From an uncultured Clostridium sp. (GTDB lineage: Bacteria > Bacillota > Clostridia > Lachnospirales > Lachnospiraceae), in assembly GCA_937885015.1 (NCBI GenBank), contig CALAAS010000015.1:1-40783 (forward strand): a stretch of DNA of 40,783 nt, read 5' to 3'. Below the pieces are notes generated by a model. That model was not told the DNA's origin, ran no database searches, and saw only the letters and a program-made list of their open reading frames with translations. Positions 33,965 to 40,728 of the stretch are shown piece after piece. How positions within the stretch are numbered: the stretch's first letter is position 1; each line of letters opens with the position of its first letter. Both the position numbers and the translations under genes were made by a program.

Positions 33965-34012
33965 ATCCCCGGCAGGCTCAGATTATCAAAGAGCCCGCCG
34001 GGGATATTTTTT
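33965..34012 (+). terminator. Intrinsic terminator of the secreted repeat protein gene
   Basis: ATCCCCGGC (33965-33973) pairs with GCCGGGGAT (33997-34005), extended by GGCTC/GAGCC; the T-tract 34007-34012 runs into the palindromic repeat at 34011. A smaller AAATACAGC/GCTGTATTT hairpin lies before it (33935-33958). Confidence 0.9.
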
Positions 34013-34043
34013 ATTGCATAGGAAATTACTTCCTATGCAATAA
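34011..34043 (+). repeat. Dispersed palindromic module, copy D
   Basis: TTATTGCATAGGAA, ATTAC, TTCCTATGCAATAA: perfect 14-bp arms. Same palindrome as 6678-6710 and 38321-38353, again starting at a terminator T-tract and in the same orientation relative to that terminator. Confidence 0.9.
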
Positions 34044-34056
34044 TTTTTCCAAATGC

Positions 34057-34086
34057 AAAAAACCTCTTGATTTCTCAAGAGGTTTT
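34057..34086 (-). terminator. Intrinsic terminator of the tRNA-Leu pair
   Basis: AAAACCTCTTGA and TCAAGAGGTTTT pair perfectly (12 bp, 4-nt loop), ending in a T run on the minus strand, 5 bp after the second tRNA. Confidence 0.9.
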
Positions 34087-34090
34087 ACAG

Positions 34091-34174
34091 TGCAGGAGGA
34101 GGGACTTGAACCCTCATGAGATTGCTCTCACACGGACCTGAACCGTGCGCGTCTGCCAATTCCGCCACTTCTGC
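34091..34174 (-). tRNA. tRNA-Leu (anticodon CAG)
   Basis: An 84-nt class II tRNA. Anticodon arm CACGG-TTCAGGT-CCGTG gives anticodon CAG; long variable arm TGAGA-GCAA-TCTCA; T arm GAGGG-TTCAAGT-CCCTC. CCA is not encoded. The acceptor stem GCAGAAG/CTCCTGC has an A-C mismatch at pair 5-68. Confidence 0.95.
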
Positions 34175-34178
34175 ATCA

Positions 34179-34262
34179 TGCGGGAAATGGGACTTGAACC
34201 CACACGAGCATACACTCACAAGATCCTTAGTCTTGCCTGTCTGCCAATTCCAGCATTCCCGC
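34179..34262 (-). tRNA. tRNA-Leu (anticodon TAA)
   Basis: An 84-nt class II tRNA with anticodon loop CTAAGGA (anticodon TAA) closed by CAAGA/TCTTG, acceptor GCGGGAA/TTCCCGC and T arm GTGGG-TTCAAGT-CCCAT. It is four bp from the second Leu tRNA and both share one promoter and terminator. Confidence 0.96.
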
Positions 34263-34296
34263 ATTTGGTAAGTTTTCTTTCCTACCAACGAGTGAT

Positions 34297-34325
34297 AGTA
34301 TAGCATAAAGCTTGCGGGAATGCAA
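34297..34325 (-). promoter_or_regulatory. Promoter of the tRNA-Leu pair
   Basis: Minus strand TTGCAT (34320-34325), 17 bp, TATACT (34297-34302); start near 34290, about 28 nt before the first tRNA. Confidence 0.8.
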
Positions 34326-34375
34326 CTACTTTTTCCAAATTTTTTTAATTTTTTTAATTGCATGATGAAAAGCAC

Positions 34376-34416
34376 GAAAAACGGGATACTGTAAAGGGTT
34401 GATTTACAGTATCCCG
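34376..34416 (-). terminator. Intrinsic terminator of infC-rpmI-rplT
   Basis: GGGATACTGTAAA (34383-34395) and TTTACAGTATCCC (34403-34415) form a perfect 13-bp stem, with TTTTT following on the minus strand after one C-G pair. Confidence 0.88.
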
Positions 34417-34441
34417 GTCTTTTCACTCTATTCAGATAAAA

Positions 34442-34798
34442 TTAAGCCAGTTTGCTCTTAGCCAGCTCTGCCAGCTTTGCAAAACCTTCTGCATCGTTGA
34501 TCGCCATATCGGACAACATCTTGCGGTTCATCTCTACACCAGCCTGCTTTAAACCGAACATGAAACGGCTGTAGGATAAGCCATTGATACGTGCAGCAGC
34601 GTTGATACGAGCGATCCACAGCTGTCTGAACTGTCTCTTTCTCTCCTTACGACCTGCATAGGAGCTGGTCAGTGCTCTCATTACAGACTGTTTTGCAATA
34701 CGATACTGCTTGGAACGTGCGCCTCTGTATCCCTTTGCCAGTTTTAAAACTCTATTATGTTTCTTCTTAGCGTTTAAGCCGCCTTTTACTCTTGCCAT
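34442..34798 (-). CDS. rplT: 50S ribosomal protein L20
   Basis: A 118-residue, very basic protein that binds 23S rRNA early in 50S assembly. The N-terminus MARVKGGLNAKKKHNRVLKLAKGY-like region and central RKERKRQFRQLWIARINAA are family hallmarks. It is last in the infC-rpmI-rplT operon and is the likely autoregulator of that operon through the leader at 35571-35760. Confidence 0.97.
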   Translation of the reverse strand: MARVKGGLNAKKKHNRVLKLAKGYRGARSKQYRIAKQSVMRALTSSYAGRKERKRQFRQLWIARINAAARINGLSYSRFMFGLKQAGVEMNRKMLSDMAINDAEGFAKLAELAKSKLA

Positions 34799-34829
34799 CG
34801 GTTATTTCCTCCTTCTTAATCCTCGAATC

Positions 34830-35027
34830 TTATAAGTACGGTAAAATCTTCTTCATTACCTTGCTGTTTGTGATATCGGTAACGATGTCTTTTCTAAGAT
34901 TTCTCTTTCTCTTAGTAGATTTCTTAGTTAAGATGTGGGATTTGTAAGCTTTATTTCTCACTAATTTTCCGGTTCCTGTTGTTTTAAAGCGCTTTGCAGC
35001 TGCTCTGCTTGTTTTCATTTTCGGCAT
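34830..35027 (-). CDS. rpmI: 50S ribosomal protein L35
   Basis: A 65-residue basic protein (MPKMKTSRAAAKRFKTTGTG start, HILTKKSTKRKRNLR core), of usual length. It lies between infC (36-bp gap) and rplT (31-bp gap), the conserved bacterial order. The Shine-Dalgarno AAGGAGG lies upstream of ATG 35027. Confidence 0.97.
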   Translation of the reverse strand: MPKMKTSRAAAKRFKTTGTGKLVRNKAYKSHILTKKSTKRKRNLRKDIVTDITNSKVMKKILPYL

Positions 35028-35063
35028 GATGTATTTCCTCCTTAATAATAGTTATGTCCTTAT

Positions 35064-35570
35064 CTAACGTTTCGCGGAAAGGAACAGCACAATGCTTCTT
35101 CCTTCTACCTTGGCTGGCTTATCAACTGCCGCAATATCGGAAAGTTTTTCTGCAAAATCGTCAAGGATGTACTTTGTCTTTGACATGTGAGCCATCTCAC
35201 GGCCTCTGAAACGAAGGGTAACCTTTACCTTGTTTCCCTTTTCCAGGAACTTTCTGGCATTGTTCATCTTGGTATTCAGATCGTTCTCATCAATATTTGG
35301 GGAAAGACGAACCTCTTTTACCTCGATAACCTTCTGTTTCTTCTTCGCTTCTTTTTCTTTTCTTGCCAGCTCGTATCTGTATTTACCGTAGTCAATGATC
35401 TTGCAGACTGGCGGCTTCGCAGTCGGAGCAATCTTTACAAGATCCAGTTCCGCTTCTCTCGCAAGCTTGTATGCGTCTTTGGCGGACATAATTCCAAGCT
35501 GTTCTCCATTCTCGCCAATTAAACGAACCTCTCTGTCTCTAATCTGTTCGTTAATCATTAATTCGCTGAT
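35064..35570 (-). CDS. infC: Translation initiation factor IF-3, probable AUC start
   Basis: A 168-residue factor that keeps 30S subunits free and proofreads the start codon. Seen: INEQIRDREVRLIG, APTAKPPVCKIIDYGKYRYE, KVIEVKEVRLSPNIDENDLNTK and KVKVTLRFRGREMAH. The chosen start is ATC at 35570: GGGGGTG lies 7 nt before it, whereas the first usable ATG (35558, four codons later) would be 19 nt from that RBS. Non-canonical AUU/AUC/AUA starts are known for infC and allow IF3 to repress its own translation. A hairpin attenuator and a consensus promoter precede the gene. Confidence 0.93.
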   Translation of the reverse strand: MSELMINEQIRDREVRLIGENGEQLGIMSAKDAYKLAREAELDLVKIAPTAKPPVCKIIDYGKYRYELARKEKEAKKKQKVIEVKEVRLSPNIDENDLNTKMNNARKFLEKGNKVKVTLRFRGREMAHMSKTKYILDDFAEKLSDIAAVDKPAKVEGRSIVLFLSAKR

Positions 35571-35760
35571 AGCCGTGCACCCCCATACATGTGAATGATT
35601 TTTTGAAATAAAATAAGTGGATAGGCAAACTATCCACTTACTCATAATAGGAAATCCAAATAAGGAAATTCTCAAATTTATGAACCCACGGTCACTTGCT
35701 CGTGCCAGGGTGAGGCGGATAACCTGCTTTCCTGATCTGCTGTGATTTCATCTCACAACT
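35571..35760 (-). promoter_or_regulatory. infC leader: ribosomal-protein (L20-type) attenuator
   Basis: Between the promoter and infC the RNA can form an ACCC-TGG-CACG/CGTG-GGT hairpin with internal bulge (35687-35714) and then a perfect 11-bp terminator TAAGTGGATAG-loop-CTATCCACTTA (35614-35640) followed by TTTTATTT. This matches the organisation of the L20 leader of Firmicutes, where L20 binding favours termination. The hairpins are seen; the ligand is inferred from operon content. Confidence 0.7.
35605..35640 (-). terminator. Attenuator hairpin in the infC leader
   Basis: Arms 35614-35624 and 35630-35640 (11 bp, 5-nt loop) then TTTTATTT on the minus strand, about 35 nt before the infC start. 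Confidence 0.8.
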
Positions 35761-35766
35761 TTTGAG

Positions 35767-35795
35767 ATTATACTATAGGATTTCTGAAATGTCAA
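35767..35795 (-). promoter_or_regulatory. Promoter of infC-rpmI-rplT
   Basis: Minus strand TTGACA (35790-35795), 17 bp, TATAAT (35767-35772): a full consensus SigA promoter, as expected for a ribosomal operon. Confidence 0.93.
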
Positions 35796-35834
35796 CTATT
35801 TTCCCAAAACAATTTTTATTTTATTTTGAATCCA

Positions 35835-35874
35835 TTGTAACGGTTCAGGACGGGGCATCTTCTTGTCCGGCTTT
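35835..35874. repeat. Truncated copy of the cloverleaf element
   Basis: The left terminal repeat TTCAGGACGG (35844-35853) and the next 21 bases are identical to 29187-29217; similarity extends a few bases outward (ATTGTAAC versus ATTGCAAC). It breaks off at the apex of the first hairpin, three bases from the stop codon of the DUF1540 gene. Confidence 0.85.
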
Positions 35875-35877
35875 ATT

Positions 35878-36192
35878 TCAGCGTAGCTTAAAACTGGCGC
35901 ACTCCGTCTGAACGGCTTCTGTGGCATTTCCTCCGGTAATCCCGATGTGTTCTGCCACGCAACGGCGGTCATCATTGTAAACGCAGTTTGTGGCGTCGCA
36001 TTCCACATCAAGGCGATTCTCCGGCGTTTTGAAAAGATTGCGGAACATACCGCCCTTTTTCTCGTCAAAACTTCCGCAGCAGGTATCGCACTTGTCCCGC
36101 GCTGTCAGTCCCTCTACCATGATGGAGCTTTTACAGCAGCAGTTTTCTGCGTTATGCACACAGCCAGTTACATTACAGTCCAATTTTGTCAT
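35878..36192 (-). CDS. DUF1540 domain protein (two cysteine modules)
   Basis: A 104-residue cysteine-rich protein with two DUF1540-type modules: LDCNVTGCVHNAENCCCKSS (residues ~4-23) and VECDATNCVYNDDRRCVAEH (~63-82), each with Cys-x4-Cys...Cys spacing, and extra cysteines (DKCDTCCGSF, TECASFKLR). The modules probably bind a metal; such proteins are frequent in spore-forming Clostridia and function is unknown. The start is ATG 36192, with AGGAGG 7 nt upstream, rather than the ATG 6 nt earlier. No partner genes: it stands between thrS (112-bp gap) and the infC promoter. Confidence 0.85.
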   Translation of the reverse strand: MTKLDCNVTGCVHNAENCCCKSSIMVEGLTARDKCDTCCGSFDEKKGGMFRNLFKTPENRLDVECDATNCVYNDDRRCVAEHIGITGGNATEAVQTECASFKLR

Positions 36193-36304
36193 GATCATAC
36201 CTCCTGATTTCTGAACGTGTCTGTTCGGTTGAAATTCAGGAATAGTATGTGCCGGAGCCGCCAAAATATGCGGACTCCGGCATTTTTGCAAAACTTTCAA
36301 AAAA

Positions 36305-38245
36305 TTACTTTTTATCTTCTTCCGTCTTCGTTACCGGGCGGATCGTCTTCGTGGCAATTTCCTCCTGGATCGATGCAATAAAGGCATCAATCTGGCTGGA
36401 TCCCTCATCTCCGGCGAAGCGGCTGCGGACGGAAATCGTTCCCTCCTCCGCCTCTTTCTGGCCGACCACCAGCATATACGGAATCTTCTGGGTCTGTGCC
36501 TCGCGGATCTTGTAACCAATCTTCTCGGAACGTGTATCCAGCTCTGCCCGGATTCCGGCTGCAGTAAGCTTTTCCAGAACACTCTGACCGTATTCCGCGA
36601 ACTTGTCGGAAATCGGCAGGATCTTAACCTGAACCGGTGCCAGCCAGGTGGGGAATGCACCTGCAAAGTGCTCAATCAGGATTCCGATGAAACGCTCAAT
36701 AGATCCGAATACAACACGGTGAATCATGATCGGACGGTGTTTCTCTCCATCCGCCCCTGTGTACTCCAGTTCAAACCGCTGCGGCAGCTGGAAATCCAGC
36801 TGGATTGTACCGCACTGCCAGGTTCTTCCGATGGAGTCCTCCAGATGGAAATCAATCTTCGGACCATAGAATGCGCCGTCCCCTTCATTTACCACATAGG
36901 GAAGGCCCAGCTCATCCAGAGCAGAACGAAGTCCCTCGGTTGCCATCTCCCAGTCCTCGTCACTTCCCATACTGTCCTCCGGACGGGTGGAAAGCTCTAC
37001 ATGGTATTTGAAGCCAAACAGAGAATACACTTCATTGATCAGATGAGCAACTCCCTTGATTTCTTCCTTAATTTGATCCGGTGTCATGAAAATATGGGCA
37101 TCATCCTGCGTAAAGCAGCGAACCCGCATCAGACCGTGAAGCTGACCGGATTTCTCATGACGGTGTACCAGTCCCAGCTCGCCCATACGCAGAGGCAGAT
37201 CCCGGTAAGAACGGGGTTCTGAAGCATATACAAGCACGCCGCCAGGGCAGTTCATCGGTTTAATGGCGTAATCTTCCTCGTCAATCACTGTGGTGTACAT
37301 ATTGTTCTTATAGTGATCCCAATGACCGGACGTCTCCCAGAGGCTGCGGTTCAGAATCACCGGGGTGGAAATCTCCACGTATCCGGCTCTTTTATGAATC
37401 TGTCTCCAGTAATCCAGCAGAGTATTTTTCAACACCATACCCTTGGGAAGGAAAAATGGAAATCCCGGGCCTGCATCGTGCATCATAAAAAGTCCCAGCT
37501 CTTTTCCAAGCTTTCTGTGATCTCTCTTCTTTGCCTCTTCCATCATGGTAATATAGGCATCCAGATCTTCCTTGGTTGCAAAGGCCGTGGCATAAATACG
37601 GGTCAGCATCTTATTTTTCTCATTGCCTCTCCAGTAAGCACCAGCCAGGTTCATCAGCTTAAATGCCTTGCCAACTCCCTTGGTGGTCATCAGATGCGGG
37701 CCTGCACAGAGATCGGTAAAATCCCCCTGGCTGTAAAAGCTGATTTCCGCATCCTCCGGAAGATCCTCAATCAGCTCCACCTTATAGGGTTCTTCCTTTT
37801 CTTTCATAAAGGCAATCGCCTCTGCTCTCGGCTTTGTAAAGCGTTCCAGCGGCAGACCCTCCTTAATGATCTTCTTCATTTCCGCCTCAATCTTGGGCAG
37901 GTCCTCTGCCGTCAGTGGGGTAGCCGGATCCACATCATAGTAAAATCCGTCTGCAATAGACGGGCCGATCGCCAGTTTTGTCTCCGGATAAAGGCGTTTT
38001 ACAGCCTGTGCCATTACATGGCTTGCCGTATGGCGAAGAGCCGCCAGACCGGCCTCATCCTTTGCCGTCAGAATATTAAGCTGGCAGTCATGATCAATGA
38101 CTGTGCGAAGATCTTCCGTCTCTCCATCCACCTCTCCCAGACAGGCCGCCCGGGCCAGACCCTCGCTTAAATCTCTGGCAATGTCAATGATTGCCATGGG
38201 ACTCGCATACTCTCTTACAGAGCCATCCTTTAATGTAATCTTCAT
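36305..38245 (-). CDS. thrS: Threonyl-tRNA synthetase
   Basis: A 646-residue class II synthetase. Order: TGS domain (1-60), second editing domain with HTASHVMAQA and FTDLCAGPH, catalytic core (GFPFFLPKGMVLKN, IKPMNCPGGVLVY, LVHRHEKSGQLHGLMRVRCFTQDDAH, RPIMIHRVVFGSIERFIGI) and C-terminal anticodon-binding domain. The zinc ligand Cys is in MNCPGG. Length and motifs are complete. Transcription is controlled by a threonine T-box upstream (38352-38604); a dispersed repeat lies between that T-box terminator and the start codon. Confidence 0.97.
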   Translation of the reverse strand: MKITLKDGSVREYASPMAIIDIARDLSEGLARAACLGEVDGETEDLRTVIDHDCQLNILTAKDEAGLAALRHTASHVMAQAVKRLYPETKLAIGPSIADGFYYDVDPATPLTAEDLPKIEAEMKKIIKEGLPLERFTKPRAEAIAFMKEKEEPYKVELIEDLPEDAEISFYSQGDFTDLCAGPHLMTTKGVGKAFKLMNLAGAYWRGNEKNKMLTRIYATAFATKEDLDAYITMMEEAKKRDHRKLGKELGLFMMHDAGPGFPFFLPKGMVLKNTLLDYWRQIHKRAGYVEISTPVILNRSLWETSGHWDHYKNNMYTTVIDEEDYAIKPMNCPGGVLVYASEPRSYRDLPLRMGELGLVHRHEKSGQLHGLMRVRCFTQDDAHIFMTPDQIKEEIKGVAHLINEVYSLFGFKYHVELSTRPEDSMGSDEDWEMATEGLRSALDELGLPYVVNEGDGAFYGPKIDFHLEDSIGRTWQCGTIQLDFQLPQRFELEYTGADGEKHRPIMIHRVVFGSIERFIGILIEHFAGAFPTWLAPVQVKILPISDKFAEYGQSVLEKLTAAGIRAELDTRSEKIGYKIREAQTQKIPYMLVVGQKEAEEGTISVRSRFAGDEGSSQIDAFIASIQEEIATKTIRPVTKTEEDKK

Positions 38246-38287
38246 TCTTCCATCTCCTTGCCTGAATCTAAACGCCGAGTAGATTTT

Positions 38288-38314
38288 TTCCGCCGCATGG
38301 CGATCCTCGCGGAA
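38288..38314 (-). repeat. Dispersed repeat, copy E (partial module)
   Basis: TTCCGC...GCGGAA around GCCGCATGGCGATCCT: the inner end of the 82-bp module, cut at the same point as copy C. It directly follows the palindromic module (minus strand). Confidence 0.8.
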
Positions 38315-38320
38315 CGTTTT

Positions 38321-38353
38321 TTATTGCATAGGAAGTAATTTCCTATGCAATAA
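38321..38353 (-). repeat. Dispersed palindromic module, copy E
   Basis: TTATTGCATAGGAA, GTAAT, TTCCTATGCAATAA: perfect 14-bp arms. It begins at the T-tract of the thrS T-box terminator and stays within the thrS leader. Confidence 0.9.
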
Positions 38354-38604
38354 AAAATCCCCTGGCAGCACACTCTGTGCCGGCCAAGGGACGATCTGCT
38401 CGCGGTTCCACCCTGTTTGAACGGATCTTGCGATCCGAACCTCTCTGATTTATGATGATAACGGAATCACCGTTCCCGATTAAGGGACACTCAAAGGTGG
38501 TCTTCAGCAGGTTTTCTGTAAAGCGCTCCCAGCTCTCCTGCGCTTCTCTCTGGACAGTCTTACCAGCCTACTCTTCTTCTCAACGTGTTAATTTTTCAAT
38601 TACA
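38352..38604 (-). promoter_or_regulatory. T-box riboswitch of thrS
   Basis: On the minus strand the conserved T-box AGGGTGGAACCGCG (38414-38401) is followed by a terminator stem TCCCTTGGC/GCCAGGGGA (38391-38383 with 38366-38358) and a T run. Stem I region ends with GAAG-ACC-ACC, giving a threonine specifier ACC (38501-38499). Uncharged tRNA-Thr should stabilise the antiterminator and switch thrS on. Confidence 0.92.
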
Positions 38605-38610
38605 ATTTCG

Positions 38611-38638
38611 ATTATAACATCCCCTTTGATTTTGTCAA
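38611..38638 (-). promoter_or_regulatory. thrS promoter
   Basis: Minus strand TTGACA (38633-38638), 16 bp, TATAAT (38611-38616), upstream of the T-box. Its -35 box is 3 bp from the -35 box of the divergent ssrA promoter. Confidence 0.88.
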
Positions 38639-38641
38639 CCC

Positions 38642-38670
38642 TTGACAGGCGAAAAAACACGTGTTATGAT
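38642..38670 (+). promoter_or_regulatory. ssrA promoter
   Basis: TTGACA (38642-38647), 17 bp, TATGAT (38665-38670); start near 38677, about 18 nt before mature tmRNA. Confidence 0.85.
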
Positions 38671-38694
38671 TGGAAAAATACAACTTAGCAATCT

Positions 38695-39036
38695 GGGCCA
38701 GTACCGGTTTCGACAGGGATCATGCAGCTGGTGAAGCTATCCGCACGCGATGCGTTAAATGGCAAACTTAAAATTAAACGCTAACGATAGAAAATTAGCA
38801 TACGCTGCCTAATTTCGGCAGTTGTCAGCCTTAGAGCACTCACACTTTAAGAATCTGGCATCGATGATGTGAGAAACGATGGCGGGTGGGTTCCGAACCG
38901 CCAGGCGTATTAGGAACTACTAAAGTTCTGAGGGCGTTCGTTCTCGCAGGACGGAGGGAATGTCAAACAGCGGACTATGATAGTAGAAGAACAGGGAATT
39001 GGTTTTTGGACACGGGTTCAACTCCCGTCTGGTCCA
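38695..39036 (+). ncRNA. ssrA: Transfer-messenger RNA (tmRNA)
   Basis: The RNA rescues stalled ribosomes and tags the product for proteolysis. The tRNA-like ends GGGCCAG and CTGGTCC pair (one G-U), with GGTTTCGACAGGGA near the 5' end and GGTTCAACTCCCGTCTGG at the 3' end. The tag frame from the GCA codon near 38762 reads ANLKLNANDRKLAYAA and stops at TAA. CCA is not encoded (CTA follows the discriminator A). About 342 nt; several pseudoknot-like G/C blocks follow the tag. Confidence 0.95.
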
Positions 39037-39040
39037 CTAA

Positions 39041-39079
39041 AAAGGCGGTGCAGAACAAAAAGTCCTGCACCGCCTTTTT
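39041..39079. terminator. Bidirectional terminator between ssrA and the MATE gene
   Basis: AAAGGCGGTGCAG (39041-39053) pairs with CTGCACCGCCTTT (39065-39077). T runs follow on both strands, so it serves ssrA and the converging MATE gene. Confidence 0.9.
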
Positions 39080-39121
39080 ATGTCATAGAAAATTGCATCC
39101 AACGATATAAAAACTGTTCTT

Positions 39122-40510
39122 TTACACGGCCACCCGGCTCTTCTCCAGATTTTCCAGGTGTTTCAGGTCCCGCCACACCGTCGCATACATGGTTCCAAAG
39201 CAGGCCAGGCCACCAATAAAGTTGGAAATCGGCTCCGCGGCGAAAACGCCGTCTGTCCCCATGCCAAACATTCCCGGCAGCAGCACCGTCAGGGGAACCA
39301 CGATAATCCCCTTCCGGAAAATTGAGAAAAAGATGGCATTCCGGGATCGGCCGAGGCCGACAAAAATCGCCTGGCCGGAAAACTGCAGGGACATCATAAA
39401 AAATCCGAAGAAATACAGGCGAATGGCCGGCACCCCTGCATCAATCAGAGCCGCATCCCGGTTAAAAATCCGGATAAAAAACTCTGGAAATCCATGAATT
39501 AATGCCCAGATGGCCGTCGTATAAACAATTGCGGCCACAGAAGTAAAAACAATGGCCTTGCGAACACGCCCATACTCCCGCGCTCCATAGTTAAAACCCA
39601 TAACAGGCTGCGCACTGTGGGTAATTCCCGTTACCGGAAGCGTAGCTACCTCTCGAACTGAATTGATAACCGTCATAACACCCACATAAAGGTCGCCGCC
39701 ATACTGCTGCAGCGTAGCGTTACACATGATCTGCACGGCAAAATTCGTCAGAGCCATAGTAAAGCCAGAAAGTCCCAGGCTCACAATAGATTTTACCCGC
39801 CTTGCTTCCAGCTTAAAACAGCTCCGTCTGAGGCGGAAAATGGTCTTTTTCCCGGTCAGAAAACGCACAATCCAGATGGCCGACAGAAGCTGGGAAAGGA
39901 TCGTTGCCAGCGCCGCGCCGCGAACCCCCAGGTGAAACACAAAAATAAAAACAGGGTCAAGAATCAGATTCGCAGCCGCTCCCAGAAGCACCGTCATCAT
40001 TCCGATACGACCAAAACCCTGAGAATTGATAAAACTGTTCATTCCCAATCCCACCATCACGAACAGACTTCCCAGCAGATACACCGTAATATAAGCATCC
40101 GCATACGGATAGGTGGTATCACTGGCCCCAAAAGCATACAGCATCGGCTTTCGAAAAACCAGACAAAAGATGGTTAAAAACACGCCAGAAATAACCATCA
40201 TAACAAAGGAATTTCCCATAATTTTTTCTGCCTCTTCCATCCGGCCCCGCCCCCGTTCGATAGAACAAAGCGGAGCTCCTCCCATGCCGAACAGATTGGC
40301 AAAAGCAATGACCAGCGTAATAATTGGAAGAGACAGGCCGATTCCTGTCAAAGACAACATCGAATTTTCCGGAATCACCCCAATATAAATTCGATCTACA
40401 ATATTATAGAGAACATTGATCAGCTGTGCCAATGTCATCGGCACAGCCAAACTCATAATATTTTTTATAACACTTCCCTGAGAAAAATCATTTTTTCCTC
40501 CTGTTTCCAT
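39122..40510 (-). CDS. MATE family multidrug/Na+-type efflux transporter
   Basis: A 462-residue inner-membrane protein with about 12 hydrophobic helices in two homologous halves. Family features: VIKNIMSLAVPMTLAQLINVLYNIVDRIYIG-type start (helix 1), FANLFGMGGAPLCSIERGRG loop, and in the second half GITHSAQPVMGFNYGAREYGRVRKA. Substrate not predictable; relatives export cationic drugs or metabolites using ion gradients. ATG 40510 has AGAGGA 8 nt upstream; a longer frame upstream overlaps the promoter and is rejected. It is monocistronic. Confidence 0.92.
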   Translation of the reverse strand: METGGKNDFSQGSVIKNIMSLAVPMTLAQLINVLYNIVDRIYIGVIPENSMLSLTGIGLSLPIITLVIAFANLFGMGGAPLCSIERGRGRMEEAEKIMGNSFVMMVISGVFLTIFCLVFRKPMLYAFGASDTTYPYADAYITVYLLGSLFVMVGLGMNSFINSQGFGRIGMMTVLLGAAANLILDPVFIFVFHLGVRGAALATILSQLLSAIWIVRFLTGKKTIFRLRRSCFKLEARRVKSIVSLGLSGFTMALTNFAVQIMCNATLQQYGGDLYVGVMTVINSVREVATLPVTGITHSAQPVMGFNYGAREYGRVRKAIVFTSVAAIVYTTAIWALIHGFPEFFIRIFNRDAALIDAGVPAIRLYFFGFFMMSLQFSGQAIFVGLGRSRNAIFFSIFRKGIIVVPLTVLLPGMFGMGTDGVFAAEPISNFIGGLACFGTMYATVWRDLKHLENLEKSRVAV

Positions 40511-40578
40511 CCTGAAATTCCTCTTTTCTTCTCGATTTGACAAAGCAAGAATATTCTCAATCTTATCTATATAGTTCC

Positions 40579-40607
40579 ATAATATTATATGCAATTGTTG
40601 TCGTCAA
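40579..40607 (-). promoter_or_regulatory. Promoter of the MATE gene
   Basis: Minus strand TTGACG (40602-40607), 17 bp, TATTAT (40579-40584), 68 bp before the start codon. Confidence 0.7.
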
Positions 40608-40728
40608 GTTTGTTTTTTATTATATTCATGACAAATTCCCATATTGTTTCTTTCTCTCGTGCGTACACTCCCAGGCTCACCTGTATTCCATTTTTCTCCG
40701 CAATTCCTTAGAGTATAATTATCATTGG

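Noticed and set aside
34085..34426. An open reading frame of 113 codons over the two tRNA-Leu genes on the minus strand
   Set aside because: It consists of translated tRNA sequence and terminator; no RBS, and the tRNA secondary structures are unmistakable.
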